64,000 bases of DNA from Rhytidiadelphus loreus (Eukaryota; Streptophyta; Bryopsida; Hypnales; Hylocomiaceae). The notes beneath the pieces were generated by a model, which was given only the letters and a program-made list of their open reading frames with translations, was not told where the DNA came from and made no database searches. Every line of letters starts with the position of its first letter. Position 1 is the stretch's first letter. The stretch lies in assembly GCA_947034895.1 (NCBI GenBank), contig OX344765.1:36523001-36587000 (forward strand), given 5' to 3'. The position numbers and the translations under genes are program-made. Of this stretch, positions 24,336-37,600 are shown in pieces.

Positions 24336-25836
24336 AATTCCCACAAGCTGCAGATAAGCTGAATTGCTTAAGTGATCGGAAATGGGTGATATACCTTACA
24401 TGTAAGGAGGCCCTTAAGCTTATACGGAAAGTGGGAGGGAGGGCTCAGAGTTGTTGTGCGTTGGGTGACCACACAGATTTGACCAACGCCACGGCGCCAG
24501 AACCCAAGCAAGGCCATCCGCGCCTGGCGTCGCGTGCCTTCCTGCTTTTGAAGCTGCTGCAGTGCATGCCCGCCTCACGCATGCTCCAGTTGACCTTCGC
24601 AGCAAATCTTTTCCCGCATTCTTACTAATCCGTGGTAATCTTATTTTATATTGTGATTGCTATTTTGTAATCGTTGTTCGGACGGATTCTTCAGTTGCTT
24701 GACCGACTGGCAGGGGTCCACGAATGGACGCCGGCGCCTTCTGTACGTACGTTGCAAGCGGATTGCACTAGCAGCTTCCCAGCCACTCAGTCTTCTGGAG
24801 GGAACTGACAACGCTCTTTCCCTTCTTTCAGCTGCCAGGAACAACCATTCGTGGACGGAGACTCATCAGTCGGGTCAATCACAAACAACTGGGAAGGAAA
24901 ACTATTTTGCGCCACAACTCAAAAGCTACACTGTTTGCGCGCTTACGTCTTTGTTGTGTACATTTTGAACTTTCAACATTGGTACATGGTGGCCCATAAA
25001 GTGGTGTAAATAGTCACATGGTGCAAATGGGGTCTCTAAGCTTACCTTGTGTGTTCTTTTTTATGATATATTGATTGAAGGTGAGTAGGTTTTGTGTTGA
25101 TTAAAATAATACGGGAGGAAGTTTGAGTAGGATTTTCCTTGAAAAGTGAGTCAATGCTTGAAGGACGGACATCCATGATTGAAGGAAAATGGTTGTTTGT
25201 CAAACCTTCCCATTGTAAGGGTAAAGTTGATTGGAACCTCCTTTCACTTGCCAACAAGAACAATATGAAAATTTGAGCAATCTAATAGTGGCAAAAAGTG
25301 GCAGTTTTGGGGTACCCACCTTAGAAAAAGTTATCGTACACAAAAGTTACCTTTCGCCAAAATTCATCACTGTACTGTTGCATCACTTCTTGACCACAGG
25401 GTCCAGGGTTTAGCTGCTTGCAACCACCTGTGTATGTGTCACCGCTCGACCATCAAACATTTTATTGCAATTCAATGGACGCCTGATTTTTGAGAGCAGT
25501 TTTCTTTCAAACTTTTGCTACTCCGTAAGAACACCATCGCTCTTCAACCTCCACCTCTGTTTTCTCAGTGTCGTCCAATTGAACCTCATGAAGCTGCAAC
25601 AGCCAACCTCTGAGGAAAGCAAGGATATGAGAAAGTGACGGACTTGTTTGCACCAATTGGGGACGCATTTGGGTCGCATTTGGGACGCATTTGTCTATTG
25701 AAGACTAAGAAAGGGTGCGCAAAGCAGCAGGAGTGAGAATTAGGTTCTCTTTAAGCTGCAACATGGTCGTGCCAAGGACAATGGTCTGGTAGGATTTGAA
25801 GACTTTGACGATTGATGCGGTGACCAAGCTGAATCA

Positions 25837-28800
25837 ATGGCATTTCTGCTGCAGTTGCCCTACTCTCCCCCTTGCTTCCCGTGCCATGGCCTTCCTTCTA
25901 GTTCAGCTATGTCTCGCCGCTGCTGCGCGTCTCCCATTGCAGCCCTCGCTCCTGTGCAGGTACTTGTTTCGCTCCTTCTGGGACCCAATTCTTTCCTTCG
26001 TGGGATTGTGCCACTGAGGGTTTTAGAGTGGTTGTCGAGTTTCTTACTGTGGGACAGAACTCGTCGTGCGCCGTACTTGCATTGTTGAAGAACACTGCCA
26101 ATAGTTGGGTTTCAGAGGAATCACTACTATCGTTGGAGGTTCTCATCTTTGGACAGAACTTGTTTTATGGCATTCTTGAAGAATTCCTCGAATTTTCAAA
26201 TTTGAAACCCAGATTCCAATGTTGAAAACTTCGTGAAGAATTATCATCATGTTACAACTACTAGAGACGACTGATCTTCCTCTAATTAGAAAACTGAGGG
26301 GCGATGGGATTCAATGTACCTAACTTACTACTGTTGCCCTTGTTATTGGTCCTCCCATTGCAACGTTGGAATCACTAAAACTCAATTGATTTTCAAACTT
26401 TGTGGAAGGTGCATTCTGAGATAGAAGTTTTCAATGTTGGCGTGGACACGGAAGTGTTTCACTTGAAACTTGTTTCCATCTGCCTCACTTGTGTAATGGC
26501 TCTGTAGTGAATTGAATTGATTAATGTCGGCTTCAGTTATCTTCAGCAAGCACCGTCTAGTTCACTTGCACACTTGTTAACTTGTTAGCCATCTTGGAAC
26601 ATGATAATCAATTCTTGAGATCCTCAAAGTTTCTCTGTCGGTGAATGTTGTGATGAGACACTCATGAGCTCATCGAGACTCTCTTTCAGGGTCTATTCCT
26701 CGGAATCGGAAACGTTTTAGGTCGGAGCTTGCATTTGGAATCCCATTGTTGAACGCTATTTGCCTTCAATAGTACTCTGGATCCCACTAATGCGACACAT
26801 GCTCCTTCTCCAATATGCAGGCACTGCGCAGTCGGAGAGAAGCTCTCGTTGCAGGAGGTTTACTGCCAGCCCTAGTGCTCGCCCTCCCCGCCGTTGCGCT
26901 GGTGGCCCCTGCAAAGATCGATCTGTCACAGGCTCCCTCCCACGTATTCGACGCTGGCGATGCGCGTCTTCGAGAAGCTGCTGCGCTCTTCCAAAAAGCT
27001 CTCGCGGCTCCCACGGTCAGCTTTCCAATTCTCGTCTGTCTCGGACTTGGCTCAATGCGTAACTTCTTCCTAAAGGGGGGGTTTAGGGTTTGCATTGTGC
27101 GTGAATGGTTGGAATCTGAGCAGAAGGTGTTGAAATTTGTGTGTAGGTTGAAGAAGAAGAGAGTCTGTGGACCCAGGTGATTGACAAGTACGGGAAGCTG
27201 GATGCGGAATGGGTTTCAGACATTGTATCAAGAGCGTGGGGAAATCGTGGGAACTCTCGCAGTCGCCAAGTGAGTGTCTTCCTGTTGTAATGCTCCTAAC
27301 TGTTGATTTTAGGTTGGGTGTTGGTTTTGGGTATACCTGTTTCAGGTGAATCTTATAGAGCCATTTGCATTGTGGGAGGTTTGCATGAGTGGACTGAACT
27401 GGTCATGTGACGCACTTGCATTCTTCAATGAGTCTTCCAATGTCGAAAATTGGTAACAGTTTTCGAGGTTGAAAATGCAACTTCTTGCTTGTGCTTGGAT
27501 AATCGTTTTCAAGTCTCCCTCTAATAAGAGAATTGAGAGAAGATGAGCCGGCTTCAAAGTGGCTGCCTTTTGTGTCCCCTCCTATCGGTCTTTCCATTCT
27601 ATTGAATTTTTTGCCTCTAGTGTTTGTTGCTACTTGAGAGTTGAGACCTAGTCTCTACGATGAAAATAAGCTACATGTAAACAGCTGCACTGTGAAAAAA
27701 GCATTGCGTAGCTGCTTGTTTTCCTCATGCAATACCGATCTCTTCCAGCATTTCGACCAGGAATTTGCTGGAAATACGTGTTTACTTTCTCAGATGAATG
27801 CAGGGCAAGATGGAGGAGGCTCTAGCAGATTTTGATCGGTCTATCGAATTGGCGCCGTGAGTTTTATAATCCTAAATCCTTTCGCCCCTTGCAGCTGACA
27901 GTGATATATTTCATTATGTTTTGTGTTGGACCTTTCCCAAGTGCAGAAAAATAAGCTTAACTTTTAGAAAATTCTGCCATCTCATCTCCTCTTGATTAAA
28001 TCCCTTCGTTATCTCAGGTATGCAGCAGATCCAGTTTTGAATAGGGGTGTCACATTAGAGAGCCTTGGACGCTACGACGAGGCTGCTGCAGACTACCAGG
28101 CGGTGCTTCTTGCTCAGCCTAACGACCCGGCTGCCTGGAATAATTTGGGCAACGTGAAGGTACGAGGAGTTTCATACTTTGACGCCCATTCTAAATTACG
28201 GGATCACAGTTACATCCGGAACTGTCCATCAAGCTGATGGTTGATATATCTAGTGTTTGAAATTCAACAGCCTGATGCTCGATGAATTCTAGAGTTTAGG
28301 GATTCATCGAGAATCACGCCATTGGATTCCAGACCTTAAAATTCATTGGGAATGATGAAGGTTTGGAGGAAGTAACTATGAATCACTCTTTTGTGTAAGA
28401 GTCTTTTAAGCATGTTCTACTGGATGTTCCATGAATTGAGTCTATGTAAGATTTACTTAGACAATATTCAGAATTTCTTAGTCACAACTTGCAAATATGG
28501 CGTATTTTGCAGGCAGCTTTGGGACAGTGGGACGAGTCCTTGTCCAACTACCGCCGAGCCGTTCAGCTTGCTCCAGAATTTTCATTTGCAGCTGCTAACT
28601 ACGGATTGGTGTGAATTCCTACCTCTCAAACTGTGGCTCTTCAAATACTCAAAACACCACTGTTATCTTCAAAAAAATTTCATCCTTTTCTCCTTTGCCG
28701 TTTGCCAGATCCTATACCAAGTCGGCAAAGAGAACGAAGCATTTAAACAATTCCGATCATTACTTCGAAAGTATCCTCAGGTATGCCAATGTTGCGTTTG

Positions 28801-29568
28801 TCAATTATTCTGTCCCTTATGGGTTTGTTGAAGTCATGCATTTGGTATTGTATGCATTTTCTTACCAATCAAATTAGTAGGACTGCAGAAATCATACGTA
28901 GTTTGGGACGTACTTCAAACCTCGTATATTTCCAAATGCTCACTCCAACACTCACCCAAGCCTGTACTGATTAATTCAGTTGCAGCGTTGAAGTTTAGAT
29001 GTGGTATCACTGCTTTCAAGTCTACCTCTCAAAGGAGGAGGCAACTTGCTAATTGTCCTTGTGGCATAGCTTGTGGAACCGTCTTCAACAATCTCTTCAT
29101 TCACGTTGATCTTATGAGTAGAGTTATTATTATAACTGCTTTCAGCTCGTTTAGCAAACCGTGAGCCTCTGTTTTTTTTTTTCTTGTGATGTTGCAGTTT
29201 CCAGATGTGAGGGCAGCACTGGCTGTGTCACTCTACGCGCAAGGCTTAACAGCTGAGGCGGAGACTAACTGGGGTCGCGTTGAGGTGACTGACATGATTG
29301 ATATCAAACTACAAATCCTGCGTTTTGCAATTACACCCAAACCTTCTTTTAATGTCGATTCCATTTGCTCAAAATGCACACGTGATTACACAGAGTTTAC
29401 GAGACAGATATTGTATGTCTGATCTGAAAATTTGAAGGGAATTTGATGCATTTTTGGCAGGACGGAAGGTACAGAGACCGAGATTGGGTTCGATACACAC
29501 GCAAGTGGCCACCCCGACTGGTGCAGGCATTGGAAGGATTTCTGGATGTTAAGGCAGTCGCCAGGTGA
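25837..29568 (+). CDS. Thylakoid-lumen-type TPR protein
   Basis: Nine exons: 25837-25959, 26821-27015, 27147-27269, 27804-27856, 28018-28159, 28513-28608, 28709-28780, 29198-29284, 29461-29568 (TGA); 332 aa with all phases consistent. Exon 1 (41 codons) looks like a plastid transit peptide. Exon 2 then gives SRREALVAGG followed by a ~20-residue hydrophobic stretch ending VALVAPA. This is a twin-arginine thylakoid transfer signal, so the product probably enters the lumen. TPR units follow: AWGNRGNSRSRQGKMEEALA, NRGVTLESLGRYDEAAADYQ, WNNLGNVKAALGQWDESLSN and NYGLILYQVGKENEAFKQF. The tail YRDRDWVRYTRKWPPRLVQA is typical of one plant TPR protein family of unknown exact role. TPRs usually hold protein partners, for example during photosystem assembly. 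I infer the exon 1-2 join from phase and targeting logic only. Confidence 0.85.
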
Positions 29569-31307
29569 TTGTTGTTTTTCACAAAATATTCTTTTAACTG
29601 TCATTGTGTCACTTTCTAAGTGCATTGAGCATAATTGAAATATGAAAACATTTTTCCAATCTTTTAATCGTACAAATTTGTATTAGGCTTCTCTATGTGT
29701 AGGAAAAATTTCAGCCCATTTGATTGGGTAGATTGTGAGATTGTAATGTTTCAAGTTGGAAGAAAAGAAATTTTGGGCCTTGCCTACGAGGGTCAGCATA
29801 GTTCCACTCAACTTTGTGGAGAAGGAGGCACTATCCAACTTTGGAAACTTTGGAGACCATTGGGTAGGTAGTTATGTTAGTTACTTGCATGTCAATTTTC
29901 AAAAATAATGGAGGTGTTTAACATACACACAAAAAAAAATGTTGTGTTGAAAGAGGATGTCGAATAAAAAAGCAACTACATGAGCAAGATTTCAGTTTTT
30001 TGTGGAGAATTTGTTTTGGGGGAAAAACAAAATCCCAATGGTCAACACATATCTTTCCTTCTCTTAATCAAGGTACAAAAGAAAAGATTAATTAAAAATA
30101 ATCTCATAAATTTACACTAGAATTTGTGCTAATGGTTTTTAAATTGTTCTAAAATTGCCATTTTTAATGTATTGAGTGAGTGTTGTTTTTTTCATTTTCA
30201 AACAAAAATTATTTTTCTATACTACTATGAGGATGTAGAAAAAATTTCAACCCATTTAGCTTCATAGATTGTGAGATATAAGCATTTGAAGTTAATGAAA
30301 AAAACTTTACATCTACTTGTCCAACTACTTGTCTTTTCTATTAGCATGTTGCCCAAGTTGCCTTTAAATTTTCGTGCACTCTAACTTTTGATTTGGACAC
30401 TTGATTGGAAAAAGACTTATATTTTCAAGAAGTTTATACAACTATGCATCTTTGATGCAAGTGTCACTTCAATTTGGTGACTTTATAATAATCTATTCAA
30501 GTTTCCAAATGTTGAACAATTGTCCTTTCATAGCAATTTTGTAAAATTGTTCATTTAAAATGATGTGCATTGATGTGCATAGAATGATATAGTTAGAGTT
30601 ACAATTAGAATTTATTTTTACCTAAGAGACAAATGAAAACTATAATTTTTAAAGAAAATATTATACATTTTTGGAGATTTTTTGTAATTTCTTCAAAGGC
30701 AAGATGCTTTTATGTCCAAAGTTACCCCTTTAGAGTGTCATACTAGTGCATCTACGAATTGTCTTATGAATTGTCTTTAGAGTGTCATATTGGTTCATCT
30801 ATGAGTTGTTTTGTGAATTGTCTTTATAATGATCCAAAATCATTCACTAAAAGGCTTTGTGGCACAACAAGCATGCAATAGAAAATCATGTAAGTTTTGC
30901 TCATTGGTAGATCTAAATGAAACAAGATGCAAGTTGTTTAATTTTATCCTTAAGGCCAACAACTTTGTCATAATGGAAGTTTTCTTTAACCATACAAAAG
31001 TAAAGACTAATTTGTCTAGAATGCATGGAATTAATTATAGAAAATTTTGATTGTTAGATTTTTAGGATATAATAATGTTGGATGATTATAAAAAGATAAA
31101 TAATGCTTCTATATCCAAGAAAATGTCCAAGAAAATGTTTTTTGAAATTGGCTGAAACTGGCCAAAACTGGCCGTTCGCGAGCTCTGTTGACCTGGCCGA
31201 GCGACTGCCACGTCATTGTTGTTTTTTTAATTTAAAAAAAAGAAGATTTAACTTTGTTTTTCATTTTAAGAACTTTAAAAAAAATTGAAAATAAATAAAT
31301 TTGGCAT

Positions 31308-31395
31308 CCACATTTGATGGGGCTCGAGGGAACGGAGCTGGGAACAACTTGAAACGGCCCTCTAGCCCCCTGAATCCCATCTAATGTTACTATTC
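31308..31395 (+). repeat. Partial relative of the 44765-45076 element
   Basis: Matches the right part of that element, sharing blocks such as GGGAAC, TGAAACGGCCCTC and TCTAATGT in the same order and spacing. Its left end is not recognisable. Confidence 0.5.
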
Positions 31396-31627
31396 CTTTC
31401 ATTGGAAAAACACTATGTTTGTTCCCTTTTTCTATTAGACTAAATTTCCTAAATAAATTTTTAAATACTTCTCGCATTTGAATTTTTAAAATAAAAAAAT
31501 GCATGAAGTATGTAAACTTGTTATTCCCGTTGTTATTCTATAAGGTTCTAGTTTACAAAAGATTGAGATTTTTTTTACCCTACTTAGAATTTGCCATTGA
31601 AAATTTGATGACACATCGTGTCCCATT

Positions 31628-31835
31628 TGTCCTTGAGAGGTCACCAAGATAGGTTAATGATTGTAGAAATCATCCCTTTTGGCACTATGTGAATCATTGG
31701 CTTAAATAGATCCAAGAACACTCAATTGTAGAAATCAAACTACTTTCTAAGGATGAACATCTGTTCTTCTACCCTATATAGAAAGATTCAATTGTTATTC
31801 ATAGCTTGAAAAACGACTACAACGTTGTTTATGAG
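31628..31835 (-). mobile_element. TTAA/CCC-ended repeat family, copy 2
   Basis: Reverse-oriented copy. TCCTTGAGAGGTCACC at one end corresponds to the CCCTTGAACGCCAAG end of copy 3. GTTTATGAG-TTAA at the other corresponds to the CCCATAAATGCCG end. Internal blocks GAAATCATCCCTTTTGG, CACTATGTGAATCATTGG and AGAAAGATTCAATTGTTATT also match. More diverged than the other copies. Confidence 0.6.
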
Positions 31836-32559
31836 TTAAATGGCACAATGAATTTGTTACAAAATTGCCAAGGCAAATGTTGTAGGTGGAACTTCCTTTA
31901 AGATAAACTAGCCAATGACAAACAAATTGAGTGAACATTTGCCCTCTTGTAAGTAGCAAAAAAATTCAGATTTTTTCCATACAAAGACAAATGTGAAAAA
32001 TGAAGAGAGCAATTGAAATTTTTGTTTTTTGACAAAGTATAAATTTGTTATGAATATTTGAAGTGTGATGTCCAATTGGTCCAAAAGAGTCCCTAAACTA
32101 CTCCAAAACCATCAAAAGGTCCATTCTACCACTTAAAGCAATCACAATACTTCCTAAATATGGCTATAACATTTCTACAACATTTCTTAACATGAAGAAA
32201 TCAAAAAATTACTTCTTGTGATGAATTTACATCCAAAAGGTAGTTTCCAAAGCAGCTCCATCATCACCTAAAGCATTGTTTTTGTCCACTAAACAACCTA
32301 ACAAAGTCTTAATCTCGTTTATTAGACTCTAATGGGTTATTTCCTAGGTGCTTGTCAGGGGTTGTTTGTTTGCCATAGGTTGGTTTACCTTAGGCTTGGT
32401 TTAAACTAGCCCTAGGGCCGGATGGAAGGCCGGTCTAATTTGCCTTCAATTTGGTCCTCAATTTGGCCCGAGTTCAATACTCCAACCCCAATTAATGTAA
32501 AGTATTGAAGCCTAATTTCCAATTCATGTGCTTTTGGATTTTCTTAAATTAAATTTTTT

Positions 32560-33030
32560 TTTCCCCTCATTTTTTCTATTTCAAAAACAAAAGAAAGATT
32601 GTTTAAAATTTTAAAAATTTAAAAATTTTCTTCCTATTTTTTCTATTTCAAAAATAGAAAAGAGTTTTTTAACTTTTTAAAGACCTTTCCTTTCTCTTCC
32701 TATTTTCTTCTATTTTAAAAATAGAAGAGAGTTTTTTTTATTTATTTTTTAACTTTTCATTTCTCTTCATATTTTTTTTGTTTCAGAAATAGAAGAGAGT
32801 TTGTTTTACTTTTTTTAAACTTTTCCTTTGTCATCCTATTTTTTCTATTTCAAAAATAAAAAAGAGTTTTTTAAACTTTTTTGAAATGTAGCATTTTTTT
32901 CTTTTTTTTCTTTTAAAAATAGAAGAGAGTATTTTTACTTTTTTTTTAAACTTTTCCATTCACTTCTTATTTTTTCTATTTGGAAAAAAAGGAGTTCTTT
33001 GACTTTTTTTGAACTTTTCCTTTCTCTTGA
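32560..33030. repeat. Degenerate minisatellite with internal dyads
   Basis: About six units of roughly 75-85 bp. Each carries the order CCTATTTTTTCTATTT, AAAAATAGAA, GAGAGTTTTTT, ACTTTT, CCTTTCTCTT. Each unit has its own dyad, TTCTATTT against AAATAGAA. Unit length drifts and substitutions are common. Confidence 0.8.
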
Positions 33031-33494
33031 CGTTGAAACTAGAGTTGATGTTGAAACTAGACTTGTAGCCCTATCCTAGTTGTCATTTATTTTTATGAGA
33101 ATTTCAAGAATTTCAATAAATAAATAATTTTGGTCTTGTCACTATAGGGGTTTGAATATAATCACACAACTAAACACACAATTCGAGAAAACATCTTTTC
33201 TTTTATCTCTTTTTAAAATCTATATTCTTAGTTTTACTTTAAAGAAAAGTATGGAATTTTTTATTATGAGAACTTGAATGAATTAAGTGATAAATTTAAA
33301 TTAAGTTTTATTCTACATGCTATTTTCAATATTGTAATCTTTCTTTATCATATTTTTTTTCCAAGTATTTGTTATCAAAATTGGTCAAAGCATACATCAT
33401 CTCATAGATGTCAAAGTATGTGGCATAACTTCAACAATGACTTCTATTTACACATTTGTGTCTGACAACAAATGTACCAAAAAATTGTACCATT

Positions 33495-33733
33495 GGTACA
33501 TGCTTAATAACAAAAAAATTGTACATTTCTTGCTCTAATTGTACATTGTTCTTAGCCAAATAAACATCTCATGTAAATAGAACAAATCAAAAAATGGAAC
33601 AAAATCACTAAATGGAACTAAATAACTATTTGGTGAAAAGATGCGTCTAGCCCTAAGGTTCCCCCGCCCTCCATTGTTCAAACAAGTAGAGCAAGAAATG
33701 TACCAATTTTTTTTGTTATTAAGCATGTACCAA
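33495..33733. repeat. Large inverted repeat with ~45-bp arms
   Basis: The arm 33495-33539 contains GGTACATGCTTAATAAC and ACATTTCTTGCTCTA. Their reverse complements occur at 33687-33733 with few mismatches, separated by about 150 bases. A third partial arm (AATAAGCATGTACCAAAAA) occurs near 33870. Possible foldback element. Confidence 0.8.
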
Positions 33734-34636
33734 ATAAACATCATTCTCATGTTAAGAACAATTACTATACAAAACAATAAATAAACATCATACTCTTCAA
33801 CCTAGCCCCATGCTCCCAAAATATATCATGAGTGCAATGCAAATGGGAGGAAGTTTTTTGAGCTCACAATTAATAAGCATGTACCAAAAAAGAAAACAAA
33901 AGACCTTGCATTGATAGACAACAAAGATTTGTACAACCCAACGGAGGAGGCCAATTTAGCCTCAATCTGGCCGTAGATGGGAATTCAAGCCACCAAAAAC
34001 CTTGTCCCAATTGCTCCCTTTGGGCCCCAAGGTTTGGTGCTAAAACTATGCCACTAAAGGGGACACGTAGGATGAGTTGTAGTTCCAACCTAGTGCTAAT
34101 GTAAAGCCCTTATATTGGATTTGGAAAAATTGTCTGTTTCTATTGGTTCAAACTTGGAGAGTTCAGGCTACCCTTCAATCCAGCCCCAAGTATAAACCGG
34201 ACCTGAGGACTCCCATTTTTTCTAATCCTAGCATGTACTATAATTCTATTGCGATACATTCACTGATTCAACCCTTTCCAATGAAATTGCCTTCAATCGA
34301 CAAATGGGCTTTTACAGAAGTAAGTTAATCAAAACTTGACATGACATGAGCACAACGAGGTAGATTCTGAGAATCCAACTTGCATTTTACCGGTAGAGAG
34401 CGTTTTGCCGTCCATCGCTGGGGGGGAGGTACCGGAGCCTTGCGCCTCCTTTGCCGGGCCAGGGGTACCAACAAATGGCGTGCTCACAACAATGCTCCCT
34501 CACATTCCGAATTAGGGTTTCCTCAATCAAGTCCATTTCCTGGGAACGGTAAGCAGCGCGTTGCATTAGCAAACTCCAATCTCTCAACAAATTCGACGCC
34601 ATTCACTATGTCAACCTCCGTCTAGACGCCATAGCC

Positions 34637-37600
34637 ATGAGCGACCAGCAGCAACAAGGCGGTGACGGAGCCACTTCGTCGCAGAGATCCACACCGGCTA
34701 CCACGCCTCCCTCATCCGCCTCCTCCGACTTCAAGGTACCATTTGCTCCCCCTTTCCTGTCTTCCGGGAATTAAATCTTCGTTGAATGGAAGCCCTGGTT
34801 GAATAGAAACCTTGTTGACTTGAGTCCCCTTGTTGGATTGAAGTCTTGTTGAATGGAGGACTTGTTGGATTGAAGCCTTGTTGAATCTGTCTGTCTAGCT
34901 TCGGCGTCAGAATCCATGGGGTACCGTCTCTCTATCACTCTGCTATTTGATTGCTTCTATTTTCCACCTTCCGTCTGAAAATTAGGATGTATTACTCTTA
35001 GAGAAGAGTATGTTTGATCAGTCTTGTGACGCTGGATGGTTTGGTTATCGCAGTTTCGTAGTCTTATGAATCGACTTCGCTCCAGGCGATTCTTGTCCAT
35101 GTGTGGGAATGAAGATAGGTCGTGGTGGGCTTGCCTCCGAACTCTGTTTTTTTCTCTTTGCTCCATTCACAACTGAATTGGTAGGCTGCCTTGATTTGAC
35201 GTTGCGCATTCATGAGATTGAGTTTTTTGGGTTAGTTTCCAACATGGCGATTGGTACTCTGTTAACCTTTAACGGTGAGGAAGATAAATTTAAAGTGCCA
35301 AAAATCTCTGATTTTGTATGACTTTTATGAAGGTTTTGAAATGTGTAGCAAATTTGGGTTGCGGTGCTGGTAATCCCTAAAGGACCAGATGCGTTGCAAA
35401 ATGAGCAAATTTAGCTCAAGGTCTGAGCTTAATTTAGCCTTATAAATTGTGTTCAAATATTGGTCTTATATATTTTTTTTAACGTGATTATCACTGTAAC
35501 AGAATTCAATTTGTTTGGTGAAAAATTGTCATTGTTATACTTTATGTGGGAAAAAGTGAAAATGAATTAGTAAATATAGCAAAGAACAATCCAATAAATT
35601 TATTTTGAGAGGTACAAGTAGCAATGGAGATTGGTTGTGAAAATTTATCAATTAAATATTTTATATTTTACACTCAAAACACCCTTCTAATGAAATGACC
35701 TTCAAATGCTAATATCAAGCTAGATTTATCCTTTTATATAATTGATATATTAGATTTTGATATTCTTCACTTGTGAAAGAATTTAATTTGTATGGATGTG
35801 ATTTTTCTTTAGATTTTTTGATGGAAAATTATCAAATTATTGTGATATTTTAAGGTAAAACATGAAAATAAAATTATATCAATTAGGATATATATTAGAA
35901 TAATTTGAAATCTATACCAAAATTGAAAGTTAGAATGAGAAACATGATTTTGTAATTGAAATTTAAAAAACATTTTAAAAAGAAGAAAATGTGAATGAAA
36001 TACATGCAATATTGTGTAATTTTGATTCTAACACATAGAGCTTGCAATTGCAATAATTCTTTCAGTTTTTGAATTTTTTCAAAATTTCAAAATGGATTAG
36101 AAGCAAAACTTGTTAAGCTTCATTTTCTTAATTCAAATCAAATCCTGAAAATGGATATTTTGAAAGTTACAATCAAGGTTTTCCAAGGCACATCCACTTT
36201 TTGGATGTGTGGGGTTATACCATCTTTACCCTGGTCAATTTTTTTCTTTTCTTTTCAAAGTATCCTTAATTTTAAAGTTGACACTTAGTTCTGGACAGAG
36301 AGAGTAATCTGACATCATATCAGTTTTTTTGTGAAGGCCTGGGAAATGGTCTGCTTATGATGATTCTCATTGCTGTGAAGTTTAATGGCCCGCTTGTGCT
36401 TCTGGATGCTGAAGGGTATGCAACAGGTGGAGCTGGAACTTCGTCTACTTGAAGCGGTTGCAATTTACCGTCCCTCACTGTTAGTAGGTAATGCTTATCA
36501 TGGATTGCTTATGCTGTGTTCCTAGATGTGTATTCAAATCTTTGATAGAATGCTGTTTTCCTGGATGTTTCTATGTGTTGCGCTCTTGGCTCTCTGGGCT
36601 TAACCTCGGTCTTTGACGTCAGTGTGTCGTCCATCTGTATTTACCTTTTGTTGCAATGGGTGCCTGTGATGACATTCTTGAGAAGTTGTGAGAAATCGCC
36701 CTTCACGATGATGGAAACCAAACGTTGAAAGGATCCAAAATTTTGAAATTCACATAGAGTTTGCGTGGCGTTTAGTGAGTGACCGGTTTTCTTTTTCTAA
36801 GGGTGTTGATACTGCTCAACAACAATCTACATTCTTTGTACAAGGGTTTTGAGGGAGCTGCTCAAGAACATAATGGTGATGGATTGTTCAGTGCTCAGCT
36901 GCAGCTTAGTCTGAATTTGCCAGGAGTTGGACCACAGCCAACGTGGGCCATGTATGTGTACTAATGTATGCAAATGGCAGGCATGCACCGTCATTTCATC
37001 CTCTTTGGCCTGATGGAACATCTTGAGAGAAGGTCAGTAACACCGTGTTGCTTGAACCCATATGTGCCAAAGAAAAAACACAGTCGGTTTGGACCTTTTT
37101 TTTACAGCAATGTCATCAGTGATTTTTTTTTTTTTTCTGGGTACAGATTGAATCAACGATTTTCCCCCGATGAGATTCTGCAGCTTCTTGATCGTTTCTT
37201 TAATCTGGAGCTTTTGGTATGTTTCTCTTTCTTGTAGGGCCTTGTTTTCTTTAGTTCATAAGCTGATTGCCTTGAAAGTCTGAGGATGCCCGACAGTTTC
37301 CTCCCTTGAAAGTTGGTAGAGATTTGGTGCAACCTATATTTTCCTTTTCGGGATTTCAAGGTGGTCTCTTCCGAAACAGAATGGAAACATGATATTTTTC
37401 AGTTGGAGCAGTTCTGACTAAGGAGTGTAGATTGATGAACTAGTTACTTAACCCTTAAAATGCCTACCAGGTTTTTGATACTTAGATGTGCTATAATCTA
37501 TCAAACGTTAAGCATCATACATGCAATTGATTTTGGAATTTTTTCATAGATGTTTGTCAAATCAATTTAGAAGCACTCTATTCTGCATTTCAAAAATTCT

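Larger units (their letters stand above)
17708..25836. other. 8.1-kb gene-free region
   Basis: 17.71-18.43 kb is GC-rich (RIBA promoter side), with short frames but no conserved product. 18601-18676 is a 19-bp tandem repeat. 19-23 kb is AT-rich and repetitive in texture. A TTAA-flanked segment spans 21985-22894. A telo-box lies near 23190. Two dispersed repeats (23288-23523, 24112-24335) follow. 24.42-24.96 kb is again GC-richer, with overlapping short frames on both strands and no recognisable domain. I see no gene I can support. Confidence 0.65.
29569..34636. other. Repeat-rich AT spacer between TPR and EAF7 genes
   Basis: Very AT-rich from 29.6 to 34.3 kb. It contains a TTAA-family copy (about 31628-31835), a partial relative of the 44765-45076 element (about 31308-31395), a minisatellite (about 32560-33030) and a large inverted repeat (33495-33733). 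34.38-34.64 kb is GC-richer and is the promoter/5' UTR of the EAF7 gene. No gene is supported. Confidence 0.7.
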
